Source: Bordetella sp. BOR01 (GTDB taxonomy: Bacteria > Pseudomonadota > Gammaproteobacteria > Burkholderiales > Burkholderiaceae_B). Taken from it: 64,000 bases of DNA. Numbering within the stretch: the first letter of the stretch is position 1; every line of letters starts with the position of its first letter. The stretch spans positions 310,001 through 374,000 of the forward strand of contig NZ_JAHUWT010000001.1 of NCBI RefSeq assembly GCF_019218885.1. Reading direction: 5' to 3'. The notes beneath the pieces were generated by a model. It worked only from the letters and a program-made list of their open reading frames with translations. It was not told the origin of the DNA and made no database searches. Both the position numbers and the translations under genes were made by a program. Below, in pieces: positions 53,791-62,599 of this stretch.

Positions 53791-55131
53791 TCATTCGCGC
53801 ATCAGCGCCTCGATCTCGCGCGCATCCACCGGCACGCCGCGCGTGATCAGTTCACAGCCTTCCTCGGTGACCAGCGCATCGTCTTCGATGCGGATGCCGA
53901 TGTCCCAGAATTGTCGCGGCACGTCATCGGCGGCGCGCACGTAGATGCCAGGCTCGATGGTCAAGACCATGCCCGGCTCCAGCGTGCGCCACGGCCGTTC
54001 TTCGCCCGAGGCCGGCCCGGCGCGATAGTCGCCGGCGTCATGCACGTCCAGGCCCAGCCAATGCCCGGTGCGGTGCATATAGAAGCGGGTATAGGTTCCG
54101 GACTCGATCACGCCATCCAGCGACCCTTGCAGCAAGCCTTCGTCCAGCATGCCTTGGGCCAGCACCCGCACCGCGGCTTCGTGGGCATCGTTCCAGGCGC
54201 GGCCCGGTGCCGTTGCGGCCACGGCGGCCTCTTGGGCCGCCTTCGTCAGGTCGTACAGGGCACGTTGCGGGCCGCTGAAATGGCCGTTGACCGGAAACGT
54301 GCGCGTTACGTCGGACGCATAGCTGTCGACCTCGCACCCCGCGTCGATCAGCACCAGTTCACCGTCGCGCAATACCGTATCGCCCGCGGCGTAATGCAGC
54401 ACGCAGGCATTGGCGCCGGCGGCGACGATGCTGGGGTAGGCCGGCGCTTGCGCGCCATGGCGGCGAAATTCGTACAGCAATTCCGCTTCCAGCTCGTATT
54501 CGTGCAGCCCTGCGCGCGTGGCGCGCATGGCGCGCGCATGGGCGCCGGCGGAAATGCGCGCGGCCTGGCGCATGGCCGCGATTTCGCTGGCATCCTTCAC
54601 CAGCCGCATGTCGGCCAGCACCGGCCTCAGGTCGTGGATGTGCGCCGGCGGCTGGCGCCGGCCGCGGCCCTGCTGCTCGGCCTCGGCCTGCCAGCGGCGC
54701 AGCTTGCGCTCGACTGGCCCGGCCGCGGCAAAAGAGCGGTACAGGGCGGGCTGGTCCAGCAGCAGGGCGGGCATCAGTTCGTCGAGCTCGTCGATGGCAT
54801 GCGCCGCGTCGAACCCGTAGCGCTGCGCTGCCAGTTCGGGTCCGCACCGATAGCCTTCCCATGTTTCCTGTTCAGGATGCCGGGCGCGGCAGAACAGGAT
54901 CGCCCGGTCGAAGGCGCCCGCCACCAGCACCAGCCATGCGTCCGGCTCGGTAAAACCGGTCAGGTAGTAAAAGTCGCTGTCGTGGCGATAGGGGTATTCA
55001 GTATCGCGGTTGCGCATGGCGTGCGGCGCGGTGGCCAGCACGGCGATGCCCCCCCCGGCCGCGCGCAGGTGGGCGAGCAGGCGGCGGCGCCGGTCAGCGT
55101 AGGGGGCGATGTCGGTGGCAGGCAGGCTCAT
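53791..55131 (-). CDS. pepP: Xaa-Pro aminopeptidase (aminopeptidase P)
   Basis: A 446-residue metalloaminopeptidase of family M24B that removes an N-terminal residue before proline. The N-domain (about 1-170) starts with YADRRRRLLAHLRAAGGG. The pita-bread domain has metal ligands in LVLIDAGCEVDSYASDVTRTF, HRTGHWLGLDVHD, LTIEPGIYV and IRIEDDALVTEEG. Length matches E. coli PepP (441). Confidence 0.93.
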   Translation of the reverse strand: MSLPATDIAPYADRRRRLLAHLRAAGGGIAVLATAPHAMRNRDTEYPYRHDSDFYYLTGFTEPDAWLVLVAGAFDRAILFCRARHPEQETWEGYRCGPELAAQRYGFDAAHAIDELDELMPALLLDQPALYRSFAAAGPVERKLRRWQAEAEQQGRGRRQPPAHIHDLRPVLADMRLVKDASEIAAMRQAARISAGAHARAMRATRAGLHEYELEAELLYEFRRHGAQAPAYPSIVAAGANACVLHYAAGDTVLRDGELVLIDAGCEVDSYASDVTRTFPVNGHFSGPQRALYDLTKAAQEAAVAATAPGRAWNDAHEAAVRVLAQGMLDEGLLQGSLDGVIESGTYTRFYMHRTGHWLGLDVHDAGDYRAGPASGEERPWRTLEPGMVLTIEPGIYVRAADDVPRQFWDIGIRIEDDALVTEEGCELITRGVPVDAREIEALMRE

Positions 55132-55226
55132 GGCGGGCAGTGATCAGGGGCCGGGCAACAGGCCGGGCCAGACGAAGAACACGCCTACTTTACCGCGCCG
55201 GCGTGCTGGCCGGGCATTGGGCCTCC

Positions 55227-55235
55227 TGCTACAAT
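55227..55235 (+). promoter_or_regulatory. Extended -10 promoter element for the riboswitch transcript
   Basis: TGCTACAAT is an extended -10 element about 15 bases before the start of the riboswitch. A clear -35 box is not evident. Confidence 0.55.
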
Positions 55236-55248
55236 CCGCGCCACTGTC

Positions 55249-55384
55249 ATTGGGGAGTAGCCATCCTTTGAGTCCCCAAAGGAGTCAGCGTCAACAGACT
55301 TGGTGGTTTCGTACCCCATGGCGCTGACGGTTCCCGTGCGACGGCTTCGCCCGCCGCCCGGACCTGCCCGGCGAGACCTTTGGC
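55249..55384 (+). promoter_or_regulatory. yybP-ykoY (manganese) riboswitch
   Basis: The signature GGGGAGTAG (55252-55260) opens the element. CCTTTG/CAAAGG (55265-55270 and 55277-55282) and GTCAGCG/CGCTGAC (55284-55290 and 55322-55328) form internal stems. CAACAGACTTGG gives the second conserved loop, and the 3' end GCGAGACCTTTGG (55371-55383) matches the conserved GCAAGACC close. An alternative pairing CCAAAGG/CCTTTGG (55276-55282 with 55377-55383) could be the switch. This family binds Mn2+ and activates Mn exporters and related transporters; here it precedes a CaCA exchanger. Confidence 0.88.
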
Positions 55385-55456
55385 CGCGATGCGTTCACGC
55401 CAGCCGGGCGAGCCGCACCGTTGCGCCATTGGTATCTGCTCGTCCGGCTGCGCGTC

Positions 55457-56449
55457 ATGCTGCTCACCCTGTTCCTGTTTTTCCTGTCGGCCCTGGTCAT
55501 TTACTTTGCCTGCGAATACTTCGTCAATGGCATCGAATGGGTCGGCCATCGGCTCAAGCTGGGCGTTACCGCCACCGGCACGGTGCTGGCCGCCTTTGGC
55601 ACGGCGCTGCCCGAAAGCGCGGTGACCTTCATGGCAGTGGTGTTCGGGACCACACCCGAGCAGAAGGACATCGGCGTGGGCGCCGCCATGGGCGGGCCGC
55701 TGGTGCTGGCCACCTTGGCCTATGCCGTGGTGGGCTTGGCCCTGTGGCGCGGTGGGCGCGGCGCCGCCCGCATCAATGCCGACCAGCAGCGGCTGGCGCG
55801 CGACCAGGCATGGTTCATGGGCGTGTTCGTGGCCAAGGTCGGCCTGGGGCTGGTGGCGTTCGCCTGGAAGCCCTGGCTGGGGCTGGTGTTCCTGGGGGTG
55901 TACGCGCTGTACGTCAAGCGTGAATTATCCAACGATGAAGCGTGCCTGGACTGCGATGACCTGGCACCCCTGAAACTGCGCCCGCGCGATGACGATCCGT
56001 CGATGGCCTGGGCCTGTATCCAGACGGCGCTGGCATTGCTGGTGATTGCCGGCGCCTCGCATATCTTCGTGCGCCAGATCGAATTGCTGGGTATCGCCAT
56101 GGGCGCCTCGCCCCACTTGGCGGCGCTGCTGCTGGCGCCGATGGCCACCGAGCTCCCCGAGATCATGAATGCCCTGATCTGGGTGCGGCAGGGCAAAGAG
56201 CGGCTGGCGCTGGCGAACATTTCCGGCGCCATGATGATCCAGGCCACGATCCCCAGCGCGCTGGGCATCTTCCTGACGCCCTGGCTGCTCGACGGCCCGC
56301 TGGTGGCGGCCGGCCTGGTCACCTTGCTGTCGATCTCGCTGCTGTGGTTGCGGTTCCGCCGGGCCGGCATGAGCGTGCCGGTGTTGTCCACGGTTGGAGG
56401 GTTCTACGGACTGTTTGCCCTGTACCTGGGTTGGCACTTCGTGCGCTGA
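55457..56449 (+). CDS. CaCA family cation exchanger, probable Mn2+/Ca2+ exporter
   Basis: A 330-residue exchanger with about ten helices and two alpha-repeats: GTALPESAVTFMAVVFG in the first half and ATELPEIMNALIWVR with ALANISGAMMIQ in the second, the sites that bind cation in the family. The central loop is short. The first in-frame ATG (55457) is used; a TTG at 55421 is the upstream limit and would add 12 residues. The manganese-type riboswitch in the leader suggests that the exported ion includes Mn2+, which is an inference. Confidence 0.85.
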   Translation: MLLTLFLFFLSALVIYFACEYFVNGIEWVGHRLKLGVTATGTVLAAFGTALPESAVTFMAVVFGTTPEQKDIGVGAAMGGPLVLATLAYAVVGLALWRGGRGAARINADQQRLARDQAWFMGVFVAKVGLGLVAFAWKPWLGLVFLGVYALYVKRELSNDEACLDCDDLAPLKLRPRDDDPSMAWACIQTALALLVIAGASHIFVRQIELLGIAMGASPHLAALLLAPMATELPEIMNALIWVRQGKERLALANISGAMMIQATIPSALGIFLTPWLLDGPLVAAGLVTLLSISLLWLRFRRAGMSVPVLSTVGGFYGLFALYLGWHFVR

Positions 56450-56844
56450 CCGGGCCATGCCTGCCGCCCAGCCATGGCTCACTGTTGCGTATTAGGTGCC
56501 AAAACCGGGAAAACCCTTGTTCTAGATCAGAAAATCACGTAAAATCAACGTGTTTACATCATACGGAGTTGTTCTGTGAATACCGATTCCGGCGACAGTA
56601 GTCGATCTTGCATCGACGTCGCTGCCTGACAGGATCCACGCAGAAACTCCTTCTGCCGCATCCTGCCAGCGCAGGGTGTGGTTTGTGGCGGTAGGTTCTT
56701 TGCCGCCAACTTCCCGCAAAACCGCCAGAACCGTTGCTGTGTCGTCGCAGCTTGCGTCGTCGCGCGCGTATCGTGCGCCGCCGCCTGCCGCTGCGGGCAC
56801 GCGCGTATTCGCACGAATCGCTCCCCTGCTCTAGGGAGGCTGCC
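56450..56844 (+). promoter_or_regulatory. 395-bp leader region with possible leader peptide and hairpins
   Basis: The first part is AT-rich and promoter-like (about 56510-56565). A GTG-started 17-codon open frame follows (56576-56629), with GGAG 7 bases before it. Then come a hairpin GCAGAA/TTCTGC (56640-56645 and 56651-56656) and TGGCGG/CCGCCA (56686-56691 and 56703-56708). A second copy, ACCGCCA near 56718, could compete for the same partner. The region ends at the AGGGAGG ribosome site of the gene at 56845. This layout resembles transcription-attenuation leaders but is not proven. Confidence 0.4.
56576..56629 (+). CDS. Possible 17-residue leader peptide
   Basis: GTG start with GGAG at good spacing; 17 codons (NTDSGDSSRSCIDVAA after the first), ending in TGA. 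Acidic and serine-rich. Its place at the head of a structured 5' region is the main support; coding is not proven. Confidence 0.3.
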   Translation: MNTDSGDSSRSCIDVAA

Positions 56845-57177
56845 ATGCGTTTATTCGACCTCTTCATGCGCCGTGCCGGCGTGGATCGCGCCGCGATCAA
56901 CCGCCGCCAGGGTATGTCGCGCCTGACTATCGTGTGCCCGCGCGATGCCCTGGGTGCCGTACGCAAGCAGATATGCCTGGATTTCGGTGCCGCCGGCCTC
57001 GATGTGGCGCAGTTTCAAATCGATTCTGGCCGCGACGCCGATTTCGCCTCTGCTTGCATCACGGTGAATTGTCCGCCCGAACTGCGGTCCGAACTCATGT
57101 CGCAGGCCCGGCGCTTGCGAGCCAACCCGGCCGTGCGCCACGTCCATTTCGGCACTTCGGCCCGCGCCGCTGCCTGA
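56845..57177 (+). CDS. Small ACT-like protein, unrecognised
   Basis: A 110-residue protein with an excellent AGGGAGG ribosome site 4 bases before the ATG. Residues about 23-105 (LTIVCPRDALGAVRKQICLDF, SELMSQARRLRANPAVRHVHFG) have the beta-alpha-beta-beta-alpha-beta pattern of ACT-like domains, and faintly resemble the C-terminal domain of MgtC proteins. The basic N-terminus (about 1-22) has no match. There is no membrane segment. Function unknown; a role in sensing a small ligand is only a guess from the fold-like pattern. Confidence 0.6.
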   Translation: MRLFDLFMRRAGVDRAAINRRQGMSRLTIVCPRDALGAVRKQICLDFGAAGLDVAQFQIDSGRDADFASACITVNCPPELRSELMSQARRLRANPAVRHVHFGTSARAAA

Positions 57178-57186
57178 GCCTGCCCG

Positions 57187-57268
57187 CGCTGCCCACTGGC
57201 CGCACGGGCAGCGTGGCTCAACTACAATGCCGTTTGGGGCGCATAGCCCGCTTTTCGTCGGGTTTTTT
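57187..57268 (+). promoter_or_regulatory. Promoter and hairpin/T-run before ctaG
   Basis: An 8-bp inverted repeat CGCTGCCC/GGGCAGCG (57187-57194 and 57206-57213) follows the upstream gene without a T-run. TACAAT (57223-57228) is a -10 candidate. CCCG/CGGG (57247-57250 and 57259-57262) is then followed by six T (57263-57268), only 12 bases before the ctaG ATG. If the -10 is real, this weak terminator lies inside the ctaG leader. Confidence 0.4.
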
Positions 57269-57279
57269 CGGATTTAGGC

Positions 57280-58170
57280 ATGGATCGGCTCGGTTGGCTC
57301 GTACCGTGGGAATTTTCCCCCACCCTGGTGGCTGCCTTCTTGGCAGCCATCGTACTGTTCGTGCGCGGCCAACGCGTGCACCGGGTCAACGGGGCGCGCC
57401 AGTTCCTGTTCTGGGCCGGCATGGTGCTGCTGTACCTGTCGCTGCACACCCGGGTCGACTATTACGCCGAGCGCATGTTCTTCATCCACCGAATCCAGCA
57501 CCTGGTCCTGCATCACCTGGGGCCGCTGCTGGTCATGGCGGCGTTCCCGGGGTCGGTAATGCGCGCGGGCCTGCCCATGGCCTGGCGGCTGCGGCTGCGC
57601 GACTTCCTGCGTACGCGCACCGGCCGCGCGCTGGTGGCGGTGCTGACCAACAAGTATTTCGTGCCGGCGCTGTTCGTGTTCCTGGTGCTGGTCTGGCTGA
57701 TCCCGTCGGTGCAGTTCTATTCCATGCTCGACTGGCGCCTGTACCGCTTGATGAACTGGTCGGTGGTGATCAGCGGGTTCATGTACTGGAACCTGATCCT
57801 CGACCGGCGGCCCAGCCCGCCCGCGGCCATGAGCCCCGGCGGCCGGGTGCTGTCGCCCGTGCTGACCATGGCGCCGCAGATGGTGGCAGGCGCCGTCATC
57901 GCCTTCACTGAATCCGACATCTACCCCTTGTTCGAGCTCTGCGGCCGCGCCATCGCCATGTCGGCCCAGACCGACCAGACCATCGGCGGGCTGACCATGT
58001 GGATTCCCGCCGCCATGGTCGAGGTGTTTGGCCTGATGGTGGCGCTGGGTACCCTGATGCGCCTGTCGGGCAAGGGCCGCCTGCGGCCCGAAGACCGCCA
58101 GGCCCGGGATCGTGCCCGCGCGCGCGAATGTGCCGAGGCCGGCGCCGATCAGGCCGCGGCCAGCCCCTGA
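57280..58170 (+). CDS. ctaG: Cytochrome c oxidase assembly factor CtaG (caa3 type)
   Basis: A 296-residue inner-membrane protein with seven to eight helices and the conserved His-rich segments of the caa3_CtaG family (HRIQHLVLHHLGPLLVMAAFPGS). This family (unlike Cox11-type CtaG) helps assemble caa3/ba3-type terminal oxidases, probably with copper. The C-terminal tail (about 265-296) is charged and Ala-rich. It converges with galU. Confidence 0.85.
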   Translation: MDRLGWLVPWEFSPTLVAAFLAAIVLFVRGQRVHRVNGARQFLFWAGMVLLYLSLHTRVDYYAERMFFIHRIQHLVLHHLGPLLVMAAFPGSVMRAGLPMAWRLRLRDFLRTRTGRALVAVLTNKYFVPALFVFLVLVWLIPSVQFYSMLDWRLYRLMNWSVVISGFMYWNLILDRRPSPPAAMSPGGRVLSPVLTMAPQMVAGAVIAFTESDIYPLFELCGRAIAMSAQTDQTIGGLTMWIPAAMVEVFGLMVALGTLMRLSGKGRLRPEDRQARDRARARECAEAGADQAAASP

Positions 58171-58186
58171 TGCGCCGGGGTGGCGG

Positions 58187-59023
58187 TCATGCCACCAGCC
58201 CGTGGTACTTGCGGCCCAGGGCCACGGTGGCCTGGAACATTCCCGCCTTGCTGCCACAGTCGTAGCGCTGTCCTTCGTAGCGGTGCGCATAGACCGGGTG
58301 GGTACCCATCAGCGATGCAATCCCGTCGGTAAGCTGGATTTCGTTGCCGGCCCCGATCTGGGTGGCACGCAGGTGGTCGAAGATCTCGGGCTCCAGCACA
58401 TAGCGGCCCACCACCGCCAGCGTCGACGGAGCATCTTCGGGCGCCGGCTTCTCGACGATATGCGTGATGCGGGTGGTGCGGTCGTTGGGCGAGCGCGCCG
58501 CCACGATGCCGTACTTGCGCGTGTCTTCGCGCGGGACATCCTGCACGCCCAGCACGCTGGCATCGTTCGCATATGATGCGTCGATCAGTTGCTTCAGCAC
58601 CGGCGTGTCGGCGTCGATCAGGTCATCGGCCAGCAGCACGGCGAAGGGCTCGTTGCCCACGGCGGGGGCGGCCGTCAGCACGGCGTGGCCCAAGCCCAGC
58701 GGGGCGGACTGGCGGATATACAGGCAATTGACATGCGACGGCAGAATGCCGCGCACCATGGCCAGCAGCTCGTGCTTGCCCTTGCTTTCCAGGTCGGCTT
58801 CCAGTTCGGGGGCCGAGTCGAAGTGATCTTCGATGGCGCGTTTGTTGCGCCCGGTGACGAAAATCAGGTCGGTGATACCGGCGGCCACGGCTTCTTCCAC
58901 GGCGTACTGGATCAGGGGCTTATCGACCACCGGCAGCATTTCCTTGGGCATGGCCTTGGTGGCCGGTAGAAAACGGGTGCCCATTCCTGCGACAGGAAAA
59001 ACGGCTTTGCGGATTGGGCGCAT
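58187..59023 (-). CDS. galU: UTP-glucose-1-phosphate uridylyltransferase
   Basis: A 278-residue nucleotidyltransferase making UDP-glucose. [39 protein letters not shown] (pieces) is the N-terminal signature, and [11 protein letters not shown] is the metal site. Slightly shorter than E. coli GalU (302). The ATG at 59023 fits the family; the longer frame upstream does not. It is divergent from the BepA-like protease, with 66 bp between them. Confidence 0.93.
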   Translation of the reverse strand: MRPIRKAVFPVAGMGTRFLPATKAMPKEMLPVVDKPLIQYAVEEAVAAGITDLIFVTGRNKRAIEDHFDSAPELEADLESKGKHELLAMVRGILPSHVNCLYIRQSAPLGLGHAVLTAAPAVGNEPFAVLLADDLIDADTPVLKQLIDASYANDASVLGVQDVPREDTRKYGIVAARSPNDRTTRITHIVEKPAPEDAPSTLAVVGRYVLEPEIFDHLRATQIGAGNEIQLTDGIASLMGTHPVYAHRYEGQRYDCGSKAGMFQATVALGRKYHGLVA

Positions 59024-59089
59024 GAGAACCTCGGGTAGAAATTTGGGGTGAACCGCTAAACTTTTCGCGGCGGTCGCTATCATATTGCC

Positions 59090-60601
59090 ATGAACCGCAG
59101 GCATACGATATTCAGGTATCCCATTGTGAGGCGCGGGCTGGCGGGCGTCCTGAGCCTGGCGCTGGCCTTGCCCGTCGTGCCGGCCCTGGCCCAGCCCATG
59201 GGCCTGCCATCGATGGGCGCGGCCTCGTCAGCCGACCTTTCCCCCGCGCTGGAACGCCAGTTGGGCGAAGCCATCATGGCCCAGGGCAGGCGCGATCCTA
59301 CCTACATCAACGATCCCGAACTTACCCAGTACCTGACGACCATGGGGCGCCAACTGGCGGCCTATGCGCCCGGCACGGTGCCCGATGTCGAGATGTTCGG
59401 GGTAAGGGATCCCGAAATCAATGCTTTCGCCATGCCCGGCGGCTTCATCGGGGTGCACAGCGGCCTGATCGTCTCGTCCACCAGCGAATCCGAGCTGGCC
59501 TCGGTGCTGGCGCACGAAATCGGCCACGTGGTGCAGCGCCACATCGCCCGCGGCATGACCCAGCAAAGCCAGAACAGCGTGGTCATGATGGCCAGCATGG
59601 CGGCTGCCTTGCTGGCGGCCCTGGCGGGCGGGGGCGGCAACCTGGCCATGGGGGTGGCGGCGTTCGGCCAGGCCGCGGCCATCAACCGCCAATTGGGCTT
59701 CTCGCGCGATGCCGAGCGCGAGGCCGACCGCGCCGGCTTCCAGATGCTGACCAAGGCCGGCTACGATCCCAACGGCATGGTGCGCATGTTCTCGCGCCTG
59801 ATGAGCGCCTCGCGCCTGAACGAGGGCATGGGCGGCGGTGCCTGGGCCAGCACCCACCCGCTGTCGATCGAGCGGATGTCCGATGTCCAGAACCGCGCGC
59901 GCAGCCTGTCTCCCGAGCAACACGTCGACAGCGACAACTACTGGTACATACGCGCCAAGATGCGCGTCGTCCAGGGGCGCGACGCGGTCAGCCTGCGCAC
60001 CGCCGGACAGCAACTGCAAGACGACGCCCGCACCCTGAAGGGCGTGCAGCAGTCGGCGGCCTACTACGGCCTGGCGCTGCAGGCCTTCCAGCGCAACAGC
60101 CTGGACGAGGCCCAGCGCTACCTGGACCAGGCCAGCGCCGGCCACAGCAGTCCGCAACTGGCGCGGCTGGAGATCGACCTGGCCGCTGCGCGCAAAGACA
60201 GCGCCCGTACGCTGGAACTGGCCTCGGCGGCCATCAAGCGGTGGCCGCAGCAGCGCGCCCTGGGTATCGCCTATGCGCAGGCCCTGCAGGGCGCCGGGCG
60301 CCATGCCGAGGCCCAGGCCTACCTGCGCGAACGCATCAAGCAGTGGGGCGACGACGAGCCCGGCCTGTACCAGATGCTGGCCCAAAGCGAAGACCGCAAC
60401 GGGCAGCCGGTGCAGGCGCGCCGCGACATGGCACGCTATTACGTGCTGACCGGCGCCTACGCCGCCGCCGAATCGCAATTGCAGCAGGCGCGCACCTTGT
60501 CCGGCGACTTCTACGAGCAATCGCAAATCGACGTGCAGATCCGCGAAGTGAAAGACAAACTAGCCGCCGAACGCGACCTGCTGGAACGCTTCAAGGGATA
60601 A
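59090..60601 (+). CDS. M48 family periplasmic metalloprotease with TPR repeats (BepA-like)
   Basis: A 503-residue exported protein: signal peptide ([17 protein letters not shown], cleavage near residue 35), M48 peptidase domain with the zinc motif HEIGH at about residue 142 and the third ligand in [13 protein letters not shown], and a TPR-like C-terminal half (about 290-495, [22 protein letters not shown] and similar). This is the BepA/YfgC layout: a chaperone-protease that degrades or helps assemble outer-membrane proteins. Confidence 0.9.
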   Translation: MNRRHTIFRYPIVRRGLAGVLSLALALPVVPALAQPMGLPSMGAASSADLSPALERQLGEAIMAQGRRDPTYINDPELTQYLTTMGRQLAAYAPGTVPDVEMFGVRDPEINAFAMPGGFIGVHSGLIVSSTSESELASVLAHEIGHVVQRHIARGMTQQSQNSVVMMASMAAALLAALAGGGGNLAMGVAAFGQAAAINRQLGFSRDAEREADRAGFQMLTKAGYDPNGMVRMFSRLMSASRLNEGMGGGAWASTHPLSIERMSDVQNRARSLSPEQHVDSDNYWYIRAKMRVVQGRDAVSLRTAGQQLQDDARTLKGVQQSAAYYGLALQAFQRNSLDEAQRYLDQASAGHSSPQLARLEIDLAAARKDSARTLELASAAIKRWPQQRALGIAYAQALQGAGRHAEAQAYLRERIKQWGDDEPGLYQMLAQSEDRNGQPVQARRDMARYYVLTGAYAAAESQLQQARTLSGDFYEQSQIDVQIREVKDKLAAERDLLERFKG

Positions 60602-60630
60602 GCGGCACGCCATGCCGGATGCTTCCTGGG

Positions 60631-60663
60631 CAGGTGTCAGGCACCTGCGGCGCCTGACACCTG
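60631..60663. repeat. 12-bp inverted repeat (REP-like)
   Basis: CAGGTGTCAGGC (60631-60642) and GCCTGACACCTG (60652-60663), perfect arms with a 9-base loop. The motif looks like a dispersed intergenic palindrome of Bordetella-type genomes; this is from memory, and copy number cannot be checked here. Confidence 0.7.
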
Positions 60664-60748
60664 ACAATATAGATACTACCCCGCCGCATAGCGCAGGTGC
60701 CGCCCGACCGGGGACGCTGCGGAGCCGGCTCTGCCGGTCCGCACGCGT

Positions 60749-60791
60749 CGCCCCCTTGAGGGGGAAGCGCGCCAGCGCTTCGGGGGTGGGC
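60749..60791. repeat. Tandem small hairpins, Burkholderiales-type intergenic repeat
   Basis: CCCCCTTGAGGGGG (60751-60764) followed directly by AAGCGC/GCGCTT (60765-60770 and 60775-60780) and GGGGGTGGG, ending at the stop of the minus-strand hydrolase. This arrangement recurs between genes in Burkholderiales as I remember them. It may also act as a terminator for the convergent pair. Confidence 0.6.
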
Positions 60792-61928
60792 CTATCTTCC
60801 AGTTTCGAAGAAACGCCCCAGCCGCTGCGGCAGCCAGCCCAGGTGAGCCGGGAACGGCCCGGTGGGAAACCCGGCGTGCCCGCCTTCGGCTGGCTGGTGC
60901 AGCAGCACGTGGCCGGAACATTCGCGCGGCAGGGGTAGCGCGCTTTCGGGCAGGAACGGGTCGTTGCGCGCATTGAGCACCAGCGTCGGCACGGCAATGC
61001 TGGGCAGCCATGGCTTGCTCGAGGCACGCGTCCAGTAATCGAGCGCGTTGCGAAAACCGTGCATGGGCGCCGTATAGGCGTCATCGAAGTCGCGCAGGTC
61101 GCGCGCGTGGGCAATGCGCATGACATCGATCGAGCCGGGAAAGCGGCGCGCCTTTTCCAGCACCTTGTGCCGCATGGTCTTCAGGAAGTGCGCGCTGTAG
61201 AAGCGTCGGTTGAAGAAGCCCTGCGACAGGGTGTTGCCGCCGGCCACCAGGTCCAGCGGCACCGATACGCCGGCGCACGCCGCCAGCCACGACACATTGC
61301 TGCCTTGTTCGCCCAGGTGCTTGAGTAGCGCGTTGCCGCCCAGCGAAACGCCCACCGCATGCCAGCGCGCGTGCGGGATGCGCGCGCGCACCGTATCCAG
61401 CATGAAGCCCACCTCGGTGGAGTCACCCGAATAATAGGCGCGCGCCAGGCGGTTGGGCGTACCCGAACAGCCCCGGAAATGCGCCACCGCCACGATCCAG
61501 CCACGTGCCCGGAAATGATGGGCGATGGACTGGGCATAGCGGCTGGTGCTTCCGCCCTCCAGGCCGTGCAGCAGCAACAGGGCCGGCGTGTCGGGCGTTT
61601 GCGGCAGCGAAGGCCAGTCGGCGTCGGTGATCCAGCGGGCGGCAGCGGTCTTGCCCGCGACCACCGGTGCGCTGCTGTCGATGGGTTGTCCGTCGGCACG
61701 CTTGTGCGGGAACAGCCCGGGCCCGGTCCAGTCGATATCGATGAAATCGGTGTCGGGCGTGTCGACGCGCTGGCGCACGAAGGCGATCTGGTGGTGCTGC
61801 GCCAGGAAGGCGGCATAGATCGTCTGGCTATGACGATCGGGCAGCCAGGCGGGAACAGGGCAGGGCGAGGTATCGAGTCGGGCGGTGGCCAAGCGATCTA
61901 CCCGGTCAGTGCAGCCGGTCGGGGACAT
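60792..61928 (-). CDS. YheT-like alpha/beta hydrolase
   Basis: A 378-residue alpha/beta hydrolase of the YheT/AB-hydrolase-4 group. LLLLHGLEGGSTSRYAQSIA holds the oxyanion region, the nucleophile Ser is in GVSLGGNALLKH, the acid in LVLNARNDPFLP, and the His in EGGHAGFP. PAWLPDRHSQTIYAAFL at the N-terminus is typical of the group. Its start at 61928 overlaps the end of the SnoaL-like gene by 23 bp, so it is translated from the same transcript. The natural substrate is unknown. Confidence 0.85.
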   Translation of the reverse strand: MSPTGCTDRVDRLATARLDTSPCPVPAWLPDRHSQTIYAAFLAQHHQIAFVRQRVDTPDTDFIDIDWTGPGLFPHKRADGQPIDSSAPVVAGKTAAARWITDADWPSLPQTPDTPALLLLHGLEGGSTSRYAQSIAHHFRARGWIVAVAHFRGCSGTPNRLARAYYSGDSTEVGFMLDTVRARIPHARWHAVGVSLGGNALLKHLGEQGSNVSWLAACAGVSVPLDLVAGGNTLSQGFFNRRFYSAHFLKTMRHKVLEKARRFPGSIDVMRIAHARDLRDFDDAYTAPMHGFRNALDYWTRASSKPWLPSIAVPTLVLNARNDPFLPESALPLPRECSGHVLLHQPAEGGHAGFPTGPFPAHLGWLPQRLGRFFETGR

Positions 61929-62340
61929 CGTGCAAGTCGAGTACCCCGGCGTCGGCAGGCGCCGGCGATGCATGGTGCACGACCATGCGCCATCCCGCGG
62001 GCCCTTTGTGATAGACATTGGTGGCGTAGCAGTTGGCGTACTGCGTGCCCCCGCGCGTGCGCACGGTCACTTGTTCGACCAGGGTGTGCACCGAGCACAT
62101 CATGCTTTGCATGATGAGAGGGCGCAGCGGCCGGATATGCAGCGGGCCCGCCGCCAGTGTCTGTTGCCACGATTCCTGCACCGCCGTATGGCCGACCGCG
62201 CGTAGTCCGCCCGGGTGGATGCAGACGACTTCCTCGTCGTCGGCCCAGATTTGCATCAGGCGGACGGTATCGGCTTGTTCGAGCGCTTCGTAAAACGCTT
62301 GCTCGGCTTCTTCAGGCGTGGCGAACATGGGGGCGGGCAC
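61906..62340 (-). CDS. SnoaL/NTF2-like domain protein
   Basis: A 144-residue cone-fold protein of the NTF2/SnoaL type (ATPEEAEQAFYEALEQADT, LMQIWADDEEVVCIHPGG, VYHKGPAGWRMVVHHASP). Such proteins can be isomerases, hydrolases or binding subunits. It lies 6 bases after the zinc-finger gene and overlaps the hydrolase gene. The VCIHPGG motif is typical of a large bacterial subgroup of unknown function. Confidence 0.8.
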   Translation of the reverse strand: MPAPMFATPEEAEQAFYEALEQADTVRLMQIWADDEEVVCIHPGGLRAVGHTAVQESWQQTLAAGPLHIRPLRPLIMQSMMCSVHTLVEQVTVRTRGGTQYANCYATNVYHKGPAGWRMVVHHASPAPADAGVLDLHDVPDRLH

Positions 62341-62346
62341 GCAGGG

Positions 62347-62559
62347 TCAGTGGCCGTGCACGACGGCGCCGGGCTTCAGGCGGTATTCGGCGCCACAGTA
62401 GGCACAGCGCGCCGACCCGGTATGGGTGACATCGAGGAACACGCGGGGGTGCATGCTCCAGAGCGGCGCCTTGGGGCCCGGGCAGTACACGGGCAGGTCT
62501 TCGGCGCCGACTTCAATGGTTTCGTGGGCGGGCGCGGCGGCGGGGGCGGCGGCGGTCAT
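62347..62559 (-). CDS. Small zinc-finger protein (zf-CHCC)
   Basis: A 70-residue protein. CPGPKAPLWSMHPRVFLDV and CAYCGAEYRL give the Cys-His-Cys-Cys zinc site of the zf-CHCC family that includes mitochondrial NDUFS6. An Ala/Pro-rich N-terminus precedes it. It follows ilvE by 40 bases on the same strand. Its bacterial role is not established. Confidence 0.85.
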   Translation of the reverse strand: MTAAAPAAAPAHETIEVGAEDLPVYCPGPKAPLWSMHPRVFLDVTHTGSARCAYCGAEYRLKPGAVVHGH

Positions 62560-62599
62560 GGTGTTTCCTGAAAAAAATAGCGTGGAAGAAGGCGGCGTA

